Positions 8,350 to 17,341 are shown, counted from the first letter of the stretch. The stretch: DNA of 64,000 bases from CAIMFV01 sp040757715 (GCA_040757715.1 JBFLWS010000005.1:124001-188000); one strand, 5' to 3'. The notes: generated from the sequence alone by a model not told the origin. Program-made: numbers and translations.

Positions 8350-10446
8350 GTGAAACCCGTCGACCAGCTCGCCCCCTCCGACGCCGCCGCCGAGCTCGAG
8401 CGCCTCGCCGCCGAGATCGCCGCCCATGACGTGCGCTATTATCGCCAGGAGACGCCCACCGTCTCCGACGCCGACTACGACGCCCTGAAGCGCCGCAACA
8501 GCGAGATCGAGGCGCGGTTCCCCGAGTTGGTCCGCCCCGACAGCCCCTCCCTCCGCGTGGGCGCGAGGCCCTCCGAGGCCTTCGCCGAGGTGACGCACGG
8601 CGTGCCCATGCTCAGCCTCGACAACGCCTTTTCACCGGAGGAAGTCGAGGAGTTCGTCGCCCGCATCCGCCGCTTCCTCGGCCTTGATCCCGCTGAGCCC
8701 ATCGCCTTTACCGTGGAGCCGAAGATCGACGGCCTCTCGGCCAATCTGCACTACGAAGAGGGCGTACTGATCCGGGGCGCCACCCGCGGCGACGGGCGGG
8801 TAGGGGAGGACGTCACCGCCAATCTGCGCACGCTGGGCGACATTCCCCTCCGCCTGCAAGGGGCCGGCTGGCCGCAGATGATCGAGATTCGCGGCGAGGT
8901 CTATTTGAGCCACGCCGCCTTCGCCCAGATGAACGCCGCCGCCGAGGCCGCGGGGGAGAAGACCTACGCCAATCCGCGCAACGCGGCCTCCGGCTCCCTG
9001 CGCCAGATCGACCCCACCATCACCGCCCGGCGTCCCTTGCGCTTCTTCGCCTACGCCTGGGGGCAGTTTTCGGGCGCCTTCGCCACGACCCAGACCGAGG
9101 CGCTGGAGAAGCTCGCCGCCTGGGGCTTTCCCGTGAACCCGCTGTCGCGGCGGGTGGAGGGGGTGGACGGCCTCCTCGCCGCCCAGGCTGAACTCGCCGA
9201 CCTGCGCGCCAGCCTCGGCTACGACATCGACGGGGTGGTCTACAAGGTGGACCGGCTGGACTGGCAGGAGCGGCTCGGCTTCGTGGGCCGCGCCCCGCGC
9301 TGGGCCATCGCCCACAAGTTCCCGGCCGAGCAGGCCACCACCGTTCTCGAAGACATCGACATCCAGGTGGGCCGCACCGGCGCCCTCACCCCCGTGGCCA
9401 AGCTGAAGCCGGTCACCGTGGGCGGGGTGGTGGTGAAGAACGCCACGCTGCACAACGCCGACGAGATCGCCCGCAAGGACATCCGCATCGGCGACACGGT
9501 GGTCGTGCAGCGCGCCGGCGACGTGATTCCGCAGGTGGTGGAGGTGGTGTTGGCCCACCGTCCCGCCGGCGCCGAGCCCTATCCCTTCCCGGAAGTCTGC
9601 CCCTGCTCGCTGCACACCCCGGTGATGCGCGAGACCACCGGCGCCGGGGTGGAGACGGTGGTGCGCCGCTGCACCGGCGAGCTCGCCTGTCCGTTCCAGA
9701 AGATGGAGCACCTGAAGCACTTCTGCTCGCGCCGGGCCTTCGACATCGAGGGGCTGGGCGACAAACAGATCGTCAGCTTCTTCGAGGACGGCCTGGTGCG
9801 CGAACCGGCCGACATCTTCCGCCTGGCCGAGCGTGACCGCGAGAGCCTGAAGAAGCTGAAGGATCGTGAGGGCCTGGGCGAGCTGTCGGTCAAGAACCTG
9901 TTCGAGGCCATCGAGGCCCGGCGGCGCATTCCCCTGCACCGGTTCATCTTCGGGCTTGGCGTGCGCCATATTGGCGAGACCACGGCCATGACCCTCGCCC
10001 GCGGCTATGGCTCGGCGGCGGCGTTCCTGGCGGCCATGGACAAGGTGGCGGCTCATGATCCCGAAGCGGTGGCGGAACTCGACGCCATGGATCAGATCGG
10101 CGAGGCGGTGATCGAGGCGGCCAGCGCCTATTTCGGCGAGGACCACAATCGCCGCCTGGTGCAGAACCTGGCCGATCAGCTCGACATTCTCGACGCTGAG
10201 CAGCAGCGTCAGGATACGGCGGTGGCCGGCAAGACCGTGGTCTTCACCGGGGCCCTGGAACAGCTCACCCGGGACGAGGCCAAGGCCCAGGCCGAACGGC
10301 TGGGGGCCAAGGTGGCTTCCTCGGTGTCCAAGAAGACCGATCTGGTGGTGGCGGGGCCGGGCGCCGGCTCCAAGCTGAAGACCGCCACCGAGCTCGGGAT
10401 CAAGATCCTCACTGAACAGGAGTGGCTGGACCTGGTGGCGGGGTGA
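8350..10446 (+). CDS. ligA: NAD-dependent DNA ligase LigA
   Basis: LigA seals nicks in replication and repair using NAD. The 698-residue protein has, in order, an N-terminal Ia domain (AHDVRYYRQETPTVSDADYDAL), the adenylation domain with catalytic Lys125 in the KIDG motif, an OB fold (IQVGRTGALTPVAKLKP), a four-cysteine zinc finger (VCPCS, then CTGELACPF and a following Cys), HhH motifs (FGLGVRHIGETTA) and a C-terminal BRCT domain starting near GKTVVFTGAL. Translation starts at GTG 8350, the first in-frame start matching the family N-terminus. A family A repeat lies immediately upstream. Confidence 0.97.
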   Translation: MKPVDQLAPSDAAAELERLAAEIAAHDVRYYRQETPTVSDADYDALKRRNSEIEARFPELVRPDSPSLRVGARPSEAFAEVTHGVPMLSLDNAFSPEEVEEFVARIRRFLGLDPAEPIAFTVEPKIDGLSANLHYEEGVLIRGATRGDGRVGEDVTANLRTLGDIPLRLQGAGWPQMIEIRGEVYLSHAAFAQMNAAAEAAGEKTYANPRNAASGSLRQIDPTITARRPLRFFAYAWGQFSGAFATTQTEALEKLAAWGFPVNPLSRRVEGVDGLLAAQAELADLRASLGYDIDGVVYKVDRLDWQERLGFVGRAPRWAIAHKFPAEQATTVLEDIDIQVGRTGALTPVAKLKPVTVGGVVVKNATLHNADEIARKDIRIGDTVVVQRAGDVIPQVVEVVLAHRPAGAEPYPFPEVCPCSLHTPVMRETTGAGVETVVRRCTGELACPFQKMEHLKHFCSRRAFDIEGLGDKQIVSFFEDGLVREPADIFRLAERDRESLKKLKDREGLGELSVKNLFEAIEARRRIPLHRFIFGLGVRHIGETTAMTLARGYGSAAAFLAAMDKVAAHDPEAVAELDAMDQIGEAVIEAASAYFGEDHNRRLVQNLADQLDILDAEQQRQDTAVAGKTVVFTGALEQLTRDEAKAQAERLGAKVASSVSKKTDLVVAGPGAGSKLKTATELGIKILTEQEWLDLVAG

Positions 10447-10512
10447 GGGCGTCCATGCCCGGCCCGGAGCTAGGTAAATCTACTTAGTTGACAATGACTC
10501 GCAAATAATATG

Positions 10513-10527
10513 TGAGAACGATTATCA
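10513..10527 (+). promoter_or_regulatory. Fur box
   Basis: TGAGAACGATTATCA matches the 7-1-7 Fur consensus (TGATAAT-N-ATTATCA) at 12 of 14 defined positions, including a perfect right half. It lies 23 bp before the ATG of the next gene, where a bound repressor would block transcription. A TTGACA hexamer is at 10488-10493. Regulation by iron is inferred. Confidence 0.7.
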
Positions 10528-10549
10528 ATTGCATTTCAAGCGGGCTGTC

Positions 10550-11308
10550 ATGTCGTTCAAATTTGGGCTCTTCTCCCTCACCGCCGCAATCCTGGCCCTG
10601 GCCCTGACCGCGCCAACGGTTAGAGCTTCAGCCATCGACCCGGACGAGGTGGTCTATCCGGCCTATGCTGAGGCTGGCGAGACGTCTCTGGAGTTCCGCC
10701 AGGGCAGACACTTCGGCAAGACCTGGGGCGGGCAAGCCGGCGGCGTGGTGGAGCTGGAGCAGAACTTCTCGGATCTGTTCACAGGCTCGATCCTCGCGGC
10801 CTGGGACAAGGCGCCGGACGGCTCGACCAAGGTGGAGGCGATCAGCTCGGAGGGCATCTTCTATCTCGGCGTCATTCCGAAGCTCGACATCGAGACCGCC
10901 GCCTATGTGGAGTATCAGCAGGGCATCCGCGGCCAGGCGGGCGGGGTGGAGACCAAGGCCCTGTTCACCAAGCGCAGCGAAGCTTTCGAGGCGCGGCTGA
11001 ACCTCATCTATGAACGCTGGCTGTCCGCCCATGGCGCCCGCAACGACTGGAGCTATGCGGCCTCGGTGGATGTTCCGGTGCGGCCAGCCCTACGCCTAGG
11101 CGCCGAGGCCTTCGGCGAGATCGAGCAGGACGGCGTCTGGGGCGGGCGCACCACCCACCTCGTGGGGCCAGTGGCCAAATACACCCTCAACGGCGTGCCG
11201 CATGTGGGGGTCAAGTTCGAGGCCGCGTATCTCTTCCCAGTGGGCTCAGCCAGCCGCGACACGAACGGACAAGTGCGACTGATGGTGGAGCTGGAAAAGC
11301 GCTGGTGA
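10550..11308 (+). CDS. Exported protein of unknown function, probably iron-regulated
   Basis: The ATG at 10550 starts a clear signal peptide (MSFKFGLFSLTAAILALALTAPTVRA, cleaved after Ala). The mature part, about 226 residues, has alternating hydrophobic/polar strands and ends ...VRLMVELEKRW, an aromatic/charged end reminiscent of outer-membrane beta-barrels. Glycine/aromatic-rich strands such as GKTWGGQAGGVVELEQNF support that. No specific family was recognised. The frame could be extended to TTG 10529, but that would add residues before the signal peptide. A Fur box sits directly upstream, so a role in iron-limited conditions is plausible but not shown. Confidence 0.7.
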   Translation: MSFKFGLFSLTAAILALALTAPTVRASAIDPDEVVYPAYAEAGETSLEFRQGRHFGKTWGGQAGGVVELEQNFSDLFTGSILAAWDKAPDGSTKVEAISSEGIFYLGVIPKLDIETAAYVEYQQGIRGQAGGVETKALFTKRSEAFEARLNLIYERWLSAHGARNDWSYAASVDVPVRPALRLGAEAFGEIEQDGVWGGRTTHLVGPVAKYTLNGVPHVGVKFEAAYLFPVGSASRDTNGQVRLMVELEKRW

Positions 11309-11452
11309 GGCTCTAGTAACGGCTTATTCAATTAGTTTTGCGATTGCGGCTCATGTCGGCGACGCCTGTCCGTCACTAAATTGTTATCGCAGACGGCTAT
11401 GCGTCATACTCAGGGCGGCGACCGTGAGAGCGTCCGCCGACAGGAGATGATC

Positions 11453-12466
11453 ATGACGAAGTTCTTCTCGGCCGTTGCGGCCGTGGCCGTGCTGGCGGGC
11501 GCTACCGTCGCTCACGCCGACATTTCGGGCGCTGGCGCCACCTTCCCGGCGCCGGTCTACTCGGCTTGGGCCGCTGACTACAAGGCCAAGACCGGTGTGG
11601 CCGTGAACTACCAAGCCATCGGTTCGGGCGGCGGCATCGCCCAGATCAAGGCCAAGACTGTCGATTTCGGCGCCACCGACAAGCCGCTGCCGGGCGCGGA
11701 CCTGACCAACCTCGGCCTGTTCCAGTTCCCCACCGTGATCGGCTCGATCCTGCCGGTGGTGAACGTTCCGGGCGTGAAGCCGGGTCAACTGAAGCTGTCG
11801 CCGGCCGTGCTGGCCGACATCTTCCTCGGCAAGATCACCCGCTGGAACGACCCGGCCATCGCCGGCCTGAACAAGGGCGTGGCTCTGCCGGGCCTGCCGA
11901 TCACCGTCGTGCACCGTTCGGACGGCTCGGGCACCACCTTCGTGTTCACCTCCTACCTGGCGCTGAAGAGCGCTGAGTGGAAGTCCAAGGTGGGTGCCAA
12001 CAGCGACGTGAAGTGGCCGGCCGGTCAAGGCGGCAAGGGCAATGACGGTGTCGCCGCCCTGGTGAAGCAGACCCCGGGCTCCATCGGCTACGTCGAGTAT
12101 GTGTTCGCCCACTCCAACCACCTGACCGACGCGCAGCTGCAGAACCACGACGGCAAGTTCCTGGCCGCCTCGGCCGCCGCCACCGCCGCCGCCGCCAGCC
12201 ACGCCGACTGGGCCAACGCCCCGGGCTTCGCCGCCACCATGCTTGACCAGCCGGGCGCCACCTCCTGGCCGATCACCTCGGCCACCTTCATCCTGGTCTA
12301 TCGCAACTCGGACAAGCCGGCTCAGGTCGGTGAAGTGCTGAAGTTCTTCGACTGGGCCTACAAGAGCGGCGACGCCGCGGCCACCAAGCTCGACTACATC
12401 GCCCTGCCGCTCAGCGTGAAGAACGCCGTGCGCAAGGCGTGGGCCGCTCAAGTCAAAACGAAGTAA
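11453..12466 (+). CDS. pstS: Phosphate ABC transporter substrate-binding protein PstS
   Basis: PstS is the periplasmic high-affinity phosphate receptor. The ATG at 11453 gives MTKFFSAVAAVAVLAGATVAHA, a standard Sec signal, with AGGAG at 11442-11446 at good spacing; the ATG at 11447 abuts that site and is less likely. Family motifs include SGAGATFPAPVYSAWA at the mature N-terminus, IGSGGGIAQI, DFGATDKPL and HRSDGSGTT, which form the phosphate-binding site. The pstCAB genes follow on the same strand. A strong hairpin lies right after the stop codon. Confidence 0.97.
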   Translation: MTKFFSAVAAVAVLAGATVAHADISGAGATFPAPVYSAWAADYKAKTGVAVNYQAIGSGGGIAQIKAKTVDFGATDKPLPGADLTNLGLFQFPTVIGSILPVVNVPGVKPGQLKLSPAVLADIFLGKITRWNDPAIAGLNKGVALPGLPITVVHRSDGSGTTFVFTSYLALKSAEWKSKVGANSDVKWPAGQGGKGNDGVAALVKQTPGSIGYVEYVFAHSNHLTDAQLQNHDGKFLAASAAATAAAASHADWANAPGFAATMLDQPGATSWPITSATFILVYRNSDKPAQVGEVLKFFDWAYKSGDAAATKLDYIALPLSVKNAVRKAWAAQVKTK

Positions 12467-12485
12467 GTAAGTAAGACTCTTTTCC

Positions 12486-12511
12486 GTGGGCGTCGCTTCG
12501 GCGACGCCCAC
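12486..12511 (+). other. Intercistronic UUCG hairpin between pstS and pstC
   Basis: GTGGGCGTCGC and GCGACGCCCAC form a perfect 11-bp stem closed by a C(TTCG)G tetraloop, 20 bp after the pstS stop. No T-tract follows, so it is not a standard intrinsic terminator. Such structures usually protect the upstream mRNA from 3' exonucleases and let the binding protein be made in excess over the permease. Confidence 0.8.
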
Positions 12512-12527
12512 ATGTTATCGAGAACCA

Positions 12528-13499
12528 ATGACCGCGCCCGCCGCCGATTCCGCCGCGCAAAAGCGCTCGACGCCGAAGGGCGCCGCGTTCGACCCGATCT
12601 TCCGGGCCCTGTGCTTTTCCGCCGCCACCATGTTGCTGGCGGCCCTCGCCGGCATCGTCGTTTCGCTGATCATCGGCGGATGGCCCGCCCTGTCGGCCTT
12701 CAAGCTCGACTTCTTCACCTCGTCCAACTGGGACCCCAATCCGGACCACGAGGTCTATGGCGCCGCCGGGCCCATCGTCGGCACCCTGATCACCGCCGTC
12801 CTGGCGCTGGTCTTCGCCCTGCCCATCGCCTTCGGCATCGCCGTGTTCCTGGTGGAGTTCTGCCCCACCCCGCTGCGCCGGCCCATCGGTATCGCGGTGG
12901 AGCTGCTGGCCGGCGTGCCCTCCATCGTCTACGGCATGTGGGGCCTGTTCGTGTTCGCGCCCCTGTTCGCCCAGTGGGCGGAAATGCCCATCATCATGGC
13001 CCCCTGGGCGCAGCAAGGCGTCTGGGCCGCGGTGTTCGCCGGCATCCCCAACGGGTCGGGCATCCTGGCGGCGTCGATCATTCTCGCCATCATGATCCTG
13101 CCCTTCATCGCCGCCACCATGCGCGAGCTGTTCCTCACCGTGCCGGCCAAGGTGCGCGAGAGCGCCTACGGCATCGGCTGCACCTCCATGGAAGTGATCT
13201 GGTCGGTGACCCTGCCCTATGTGCAGCGCAGCGCGGTGGGCGCGGTGATGCTGGGCCTTGGCCGCGCGCTCGGCGAGACCATGGCCGTGACCTTCATCAT
13301 CGGTAATTCGCACAACTTCCCCAAGGGGATCTTCGACGGCGGCTCCACCATCGCCTCCACCATCGCCAACGAGTTCGCCGAGGCCACCTCCGACCTGCAC
13401 CGCTCGGCGCTGATCGCCCTTGGCCTGGTGCTGTTCATGATCACCTTCGCGGTGCTCGCCCTGGCTCGCGCGCTTCTCGGCGCGTCGAAGCACGGCTGA
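12528..13499 (+). CDS. pstC: Phosphate ABC transporter permease PstC
   Basis: PstC is one of two membrane permeases of the phosphate importer. The start at ATG 12528 gives MTAPAADSAAQ; an upstream in-frame GTG would run through the hairpin. Several membrane helices are visible, for example LCFSAATMLLAALAGIVVSLII and GTLITAVLALVFALPIAFGIAVFLV. The BPD_transp EAA-type loop is present around ESAYGIGCTSMEVIWSVTLP, the contact site for PstB. It is 62 bp downstream of pstS and 16 bp upstream of pstA. Confidence 0.95.
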   Translation: MTAPAADSAAQKRSTPKGAAFDPIFRALCFSAATMLLAALAGIVVSLIIGGWPALSAFKLDFFTSSNWDPNPDHEVYGAAGPIVGTLITAVLALVFALPIAFGIAVFLVEFCPTPLRRPIGIAVELLAGVPSIVYGMWGLFVFAPLFAQWAEMPIIMAPWAQQGVWAAVFAGIPNGSGILAASIILAIMILPFIAATMRELFLTVPAKVRESAYGIGCTSMEVIWSVTLPYVQRSAVGAVMLGLGRALGETMAVTFIIGNSHNFPKGIFDGGSTIASTIANEFAEATSDLHRSALIALGLVLFMITFAVLALARALLGASKHG

Positions 13500-13515
13500 T
13501 CGAGGAGAGACGCCC

Positions 13516-14361
13516 ATGGCCCTGCTTGATCGCCGTAGCCGCCGCAGCTACGCCAACACCGCCTTCATCACCTTCTGCACCATCGCCGCCGGCATCGCCA
13601 TCTCGGCCCTGGCCGCCATCCTCATCTCTCTGCTGGTGCAGGGCGTCGGCGGTATCGACCTCGACGTCTTCACCAAGGAGACCCCGGGCGCGGGCGGACA
13701 TGGCGGTTTGGGGAACGCCATCATCGGCTCCATCGAGCTCTGCTTCGTGGCCATGGTCGGGGCTGTGTTCGTCGGCCTCTTCGCCGGCACCTGGCTCGCC
13801 GAGTACGGCGGCAACAGCCACTACGCCAACACCATCCGCTTCCTCAACGACGTGCTCCTGTCGGCGCCTTCGATCCTCATCGGCCTGTTCGTCTATGAGA
13901 TCGCGGTGGCCCCCATGCACGGCTTCTCCGGCCTCGCCGGGGCGGCGGCTCTGGCGCTGATCGCGGCGCCGGTGATCACCCGCACCACTGAGGACGTGCT
14001 GAAGCTCCAGGCCAAGCAACTGCGCGAATCCGGCGTGGCCCTGGGCGCGCCCTTCTGGATTACGGTGCGGAGCATTCTGTGGCGGGCGGCCACCGGCGGC
14101 ATTCTCACCGGCGCGCTCCTTGCCTTCGCCCGTATCTCCGGCGAGACGGCGCCGCTCCTGTTCACGTCCTTCGGCAATCAGTTCAACGAATTCAGTATGT
14201 TGAAGCCGATCGCCAGCTTACCGCAGTCGATCTTTCAGTTCGCGCTCAGCGCCGACGACAATTGGAAGCGCCTGGCCTGGGTCGGCTCGCTGCTGATCTC
14301 CTTCGCCGTCCTCACCATTAACATCATCGTTCGAGTGCTCTCGACGGGGCAGAAGCGCTAA
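13516..14361 (+). CDS. pstA: Phosphate ABC transporter permease PstA
   Basis: PstA is the second permease of the phosphate importer. The 281-residue protein has an N-terminal helix (FITFCTIAAGIAISALAAILISLLV), a periplasmic loop, five further hydrophobic segments, and an EAA-type loop (RESGVALGAPFWITVRSILW). GAGGAGAG lies directly before the ATG. The stop codon overlaps the pstB start (TAATG), which indicates translational coupling. Confidence 0.95.
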   Translation: MALLDRRSRRSYANTAFITFCTIAAGIAISALAAILISLLVQGVGGIDLDVFTKETPGAGGHGGLGNAIIGSIELCFVAMVGAVFVGLFAGTWLAEYGGNSHYANTIRFLNDVLLSAPSILIGLFVYEIAVAPMHGFSGLAGAAALALIAAPVITRTTEDVLKLQAKQLRESGVALGAPFWITVRSILWRAATGGILTGALLAFARISGETAPLLFTSFGNQFNEFSMLKPIASLPQSIFQFALSADDNWKRLAWVGSLLISFAVLTINIIVRVLSTGQKR

Positions 14362-15170
14362 TGTCTGATCAAACCACCGAGACCTACGAGAGCTTTTCGG
14401 AAGAAATTCCGGCTGATCTGGTGAAACTCCAGACCAAGAACCTGGACTTTTTCTACAACAAGTCCAAAGCGCTGCATAACGTCAACATCCAGTTCCAGAA
14501 CCAGTCGGTGACGGCGCTGATCGGTCCTTCGGGCTGCGGCAAGTCCACCTTGCTGCGGGCGCTGAACCGCATCTACGCCCTCTATCCGGGCCAGCGCGCC
14601 GAGGGCGAGATCCTGCTCGACGGCGAGAACGTGCTCGACCGCGCCCAGGACCTGTCGCTGCTCCGCGCCCGCGTGGGCATGGTGTTCCAGCAGCCCACCC
14701 CGTTCCCCATGTCGATCTACGACAACGTGGCCTTCGGCGTGCGCCTCTATGAGAACCTCTCCAAGCCCGACATGGACGTCCGCGTGGAGCAGTCCCTGCG
14801 CCGCTCGGCCCTGTGGGACGAGGTGAAGGACAAGATCCACAGCTCCGGTCTCGGCCTCTCCGGCGGCCAGCAGCAGCGCCTGTGCGTGGCCCGCACCATC
14901 GCCGTGCGTCCGGAAGTGATCCTGCTGGACGAGCCGGCCTCGGCCCTCGACCCGATCTCCACCGCCAAGCTGGAAGAGACCATCGTCGAGCTGAAGCGCG
15001 ACTACACCATCGTCATCGTCACCCACAATCTGCAGCAGGCGGCGCGTATCTCCGACCACGCCGCCTTCATGTACCTGGGTCGCCTGATCGAATTCGCCTC
15101 CACCGCGCGCCTGTTCGACAATCCGCGCGCCCAACGCACCGCCGACTACATCACCGGCCGCTTCGGTTAA
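14361..15170 (+). CDS. pstB: Phosphate ABC transporter ATPase PstB
   Basis: PstB is the cytoplasmic ATPase that powers phosphate import. It has Walker A GPSGCGKST (about residues 55-63), Q-loop (MVFQQPTPFPMSIYDN, typical of PstB), the ABC signature LSGGQQQR near residues 165-172, Walker B ILLDEPASALD and the switch His in VTHNLQQAARISDH. It overlaps the end of pstA by one base. The usual next gene, phoU, is absent: the following 239 bp hold no supported gene and a glycosyltransferase comes next. Confidence 0.97.
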   Translation: MSDQTTETYESFSEEIPADLVKLQTKNLDFFYNKSKALHNVNIQFQNQSVTALIGPSGCGKSTLLRALNRIYALYPGQRAEGEILLDGENVLDRAQDLSLLRARVGMVFQQPTPFPMSIYDNVAFGVRLYENLSKPDMDVRVEQSLRRSALWDEVKDKIHSSGLGLSGGQQQRLCVARTIAVRPEVILLDEPASALDPISTAKLEETIVELKRDYTIVIVTHNLQQAARISDHAAFMYLGRLIEFASTARLFDNPRAQRTADYITGRFG

Positions 15171-15409
15171 GCTTACCTGAAGGGGAATTCGCGTGCTGCG
15201 TTTCGCCGCTGGCGGAGCGGGCTCCGATCGTCTATTGGTCAGGGGCGCTGGGTTGTCGCACATTGGATCGCCCCCATGCGCTTTGGTTAGCGCCCCGACG
15301 GCGTGTGGCTCCCAGCGGATTCGAATGACCCCTGTCGCTCTGCGTTCCCGGCACATCCTTATTTGCGCCATTCGTTCCGGCGCGAACCTGTTTCGCGGGT
15401 GAGGTCAGC

Positions 15410-16639
15410 ATGAACGCCAAGACTTGGCCGACGGACTACGTGTATCCGACCCTCACGCCCAAGGTGGAGCGGTTCGGGCCGGTGCTGTCCGTCCGCCCCC
15501 AGACGGTGGTGGCCATTCCTGTGAAGGATGAGGCCGATCGCCTGCCCCTGTGCCTCGACGCCCTGGCGGGCCAGACCGGCGTGCCGTTCGAGGAGGTGAC
15601 CATCCTTCTCCTCCTCAACAATTGCACCGACGGGACCGAGGAGGTGGTGCGCCAGATCGCGCCGCTCGCCCCCTACCGCACCGAAATGCACATGGTGGAG
15701 CTGACGCCCGACTATGCCAACGCCGGCTGGGCGCGTCGCCTCAGCATGGATGCGGCGGCGGACATCGTGGCCCCCGGCGGGGTGATCCTCACCACCGACG
15801 CCGACACCATCGTCGACGAGGACTGGATCGAGCAGAACCGCCGCGAGATCAGCTCGGGGCTCGACGCCGTGGCCGGCTATGTCATGGCCGATCCCATGGA
15901 GCTGATGGAGTTACCCGAGACCATTCTCGAGCGCGGGCGCATGGAGTGGCAGTACCAGCAGCTGGTGGCCGAGCTGCAGTCGCGATCCGACCCCGAGGCG
16001 CACGATCCTTGGCCGCGCCACAACCAGAACTGCGGCGCCAGCGCCGCCGTGACTCTCGACGCCTATCGCCGCATCGGCGGCCTGCCCCCCATTCCCGTGG
16101 GCGAGGACCGAGCCCTATTCGAAATGATCCGCCGCATCGACGGCAAGATCCGCCATAGCCTCGATGTGCACGTGGTCACCTCGGCCCGCACCGACGGCCG
16201 GGCCATGGGCGGTTTGTCCGACGCCATCCGTCTGCGCGGCGACCCGGAGCACCCCTGCGACGACGCCCTGGAAGTGGCGGTCTCCACCTTCCGCCGGGCC
16301 GTGTGGCGGCGCGAGCTGCGCGAGATTTGGGAGACCGGCCAGGTGGAGGCCGAGGCCGATGTTTGGGCCCGCAAGCTCGGCATTTCCCGCGACATCTATC
16401 TGGCCGCCGCCCAGCACGCCTATTTCGGCCAGTTCTGGGCGGAGCTGGAGGCCCTCTCGCTCAAGCTGGAATGGCGCCTGGTCACCGGCGCCCTCCTGAA
16501 GCGTGAGCTGCGCCGCATCCGCCGCCTGGTGGCCTATCGCCGGGCCAAGGACAACGCCAGGGCCGCCAAGGCCGCCGCCGCGCCCGTCCCCGTGGCCACG
16601 CCCGCCGACCCGCCGGCCGGCAAGCGCGCCATCGGTTAG
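15410..16639 (+). CDS. Family 2 glycosyltransferase
   Basis: The 409-residue protein has a GT-A fold typical of GT2 enzymes. VVAIPVKDEADRLPLCLDAL near residue 30 is the nucleotide-sugar binding start, LLNNCTDGTEE follows, and ILTTDADTIVDEDWI supplies the metal-binding DxD. A downstream NQNCGASAAVTLDAYRRIGGLPP segment matches the acceptor region, with the ED of GEDRALF as likely catalytic base. No membrane segments are seen, so it is probably cytoplasmic or peripheral. The donor and acceptor sugars cannot be told from sequence. The C-terminus ends in a long basic helix and an Ala/Pro tail. It is not obviously linked to the pst operon. Confidence 0.82.
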   Translation: MNAKTWPTDYVYPTLTPKVERFGPVLSVRPQTVVAIPVKDEADRLPLCLDALAGQTGVPFEEVTILLLLNNCTDGTEEVVRQIAPLAPYRTEMHMVELTPDYANAGWARRLSMDAAADIVAPGGVILTTDADTIVDEDWIEQNRREISSGLDAVAGYVMADPMELMELPETILERGRMEWQYQQLVAELQSRSDPEAHDPWPRHNQNCGASAAVTLDAYRRIGGLPPIPVGEDRALFEMIRRIDGKIRHSLDVHVVTSARTDGRAMGGLSDAIRLRGDPEHPCDDALEVAVSTFRRAVWRRELREIWETGQVEAEADVWARKLGISRDIYLAAAQHAYFGQFWAELEALSLKLEWRLVTGALLKRELRRIRRLVAYRRAKDNARAAKAAAAPVPVATPADPPAGKRAIG

Positions 16640-16648
16640 GGCTGGGCT

Positions 16649-17182
16649 TTAAGCCAGCCACACCATCATACGCGTGGGCTGGGCCGCGCCACGGGCCAGG
16701 CTCTCGCGCTCGCGCACCTCGCCCGTGTAGAGGAAGCCGGCCTTGATCAGCACCCCCGCCGAGGCGGCGTTGCTGGCGAAGTGGCCCGAGCCCACCACCT
16801 TCTTGCCCCACTCGGTCTTGGCCCAGTGCAGCGCCGCCTTGGCCGCCTCGGTGGCCAGACCCTCGCCCCACCAGGCCCGGCCGAGCCAATAGCCGAGCTC
16901 CGGCCAAGGGTGCGCGTCCCGGCTGAAGCCGATCACGCCTACCGGACCTGAGCGCTTGTGCTCGATGACGAACACCTGCTCGCGGTCGGGATCGAGCGTC
17001 TCTACATGGTCGATGAAGGCCTCCGCCGCCCCCTCGTCATAGGGGTAGGGGACCTTGCTCAGCATGGAGGAGACGGAAAAATCGTTGAGATTGGCGGCGA
17101 TGGCCTCGGCGTCGCGGGCCTCGGGCGGCCGTAACAGAAGCCGCTCCGTCTCGATGAAAGGCTTCAATCTGAGCCCGAACAT
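16649..17182 (-). CDS. GNAT family N-acetyltransferase (RimJ/RimL type)
   Basis: The protein begins with MFGLRLKPFIETERLLLRPP, the typical RimJ/RimL-like acetyltransferase opening, and has the acetyl-CoA binding block ELGYWLGRAWWGEGLATEAA followed by FASNAASAGVLIKAGF. About 177 residues is the usual single-domain size. The ATG at 17182 is preferred over TTG 17194 because a purine-rich GGGGGAAG precedes it. It is convergent with the glycosyltransferase, 9 bp apart. The substrate, such as a ribosomal protein N-terminus or a small molecule, is unknown. Confidence 0.85.
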   Translation of the reverse strand: MFGLRLKPFIETERLLLRPPEARDAEAIAANLNDFSVSSMLSKVPYPYDEGAAEAFIDHVETLDPDREQVFVIEHKRSGPVGVIGFSRDAHPWPELGYWLGRAWWGEGLATEAAKAALHWAKTEWGKKVVGSGHFASNAASAGVLIKAGFLYTGEVRERESLARGAAQPTRMMVWLA

Positions 17183-17302
17183 GTCTTCCCCCAATGATCA
17201 CGGGCTGATGTCAACGCTCCAGCAGCGCCGACGGATCAGGTGCTTGAGCGGATCAGGGGGAAACGTGTTCCCGTTTATCCTGAAATCCGCTGCCCCGCGG
17301 GG

Positions 17303-17341
17303 AAAACAAAAACGGGGAGCCGGTTCGATCCGGACTCCCCG
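17303..17341 (-). terminator. Intrinsic terminator of the rplU-rpmA operon
   Basis: Read on the minus strand, CGGGGAGTCCGG, a short loop, then CCGGCTCCCCG form a stem with one bulge, followed by TTTTTGTTTT. It lies about 70 bp after the rpmA stop and is correctly oriented for it. Confidence 0.88.

Noticed and set aside
11354..11386. Possible Pho box before pstS
   Set aside because: TGTC motifs are present but spaced 13 bp rather than 11 bp and lack the second half-site, so no PhoB operator is claimed.
15310..15345. tRNA T-loop-like GGATTCGAATGACCCC
   Set aside because: The flanking bases do not form the five-bp T stem on either strand and no acceptor or anticodon arm could be drawn.
15193..15402. 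Open frame of 69 residues after pstB
   Set aside because: No resemblance to phoU or any family, composition is like random GC-rich translation, and the ribosome site is ordinary. Treated as intergenic.
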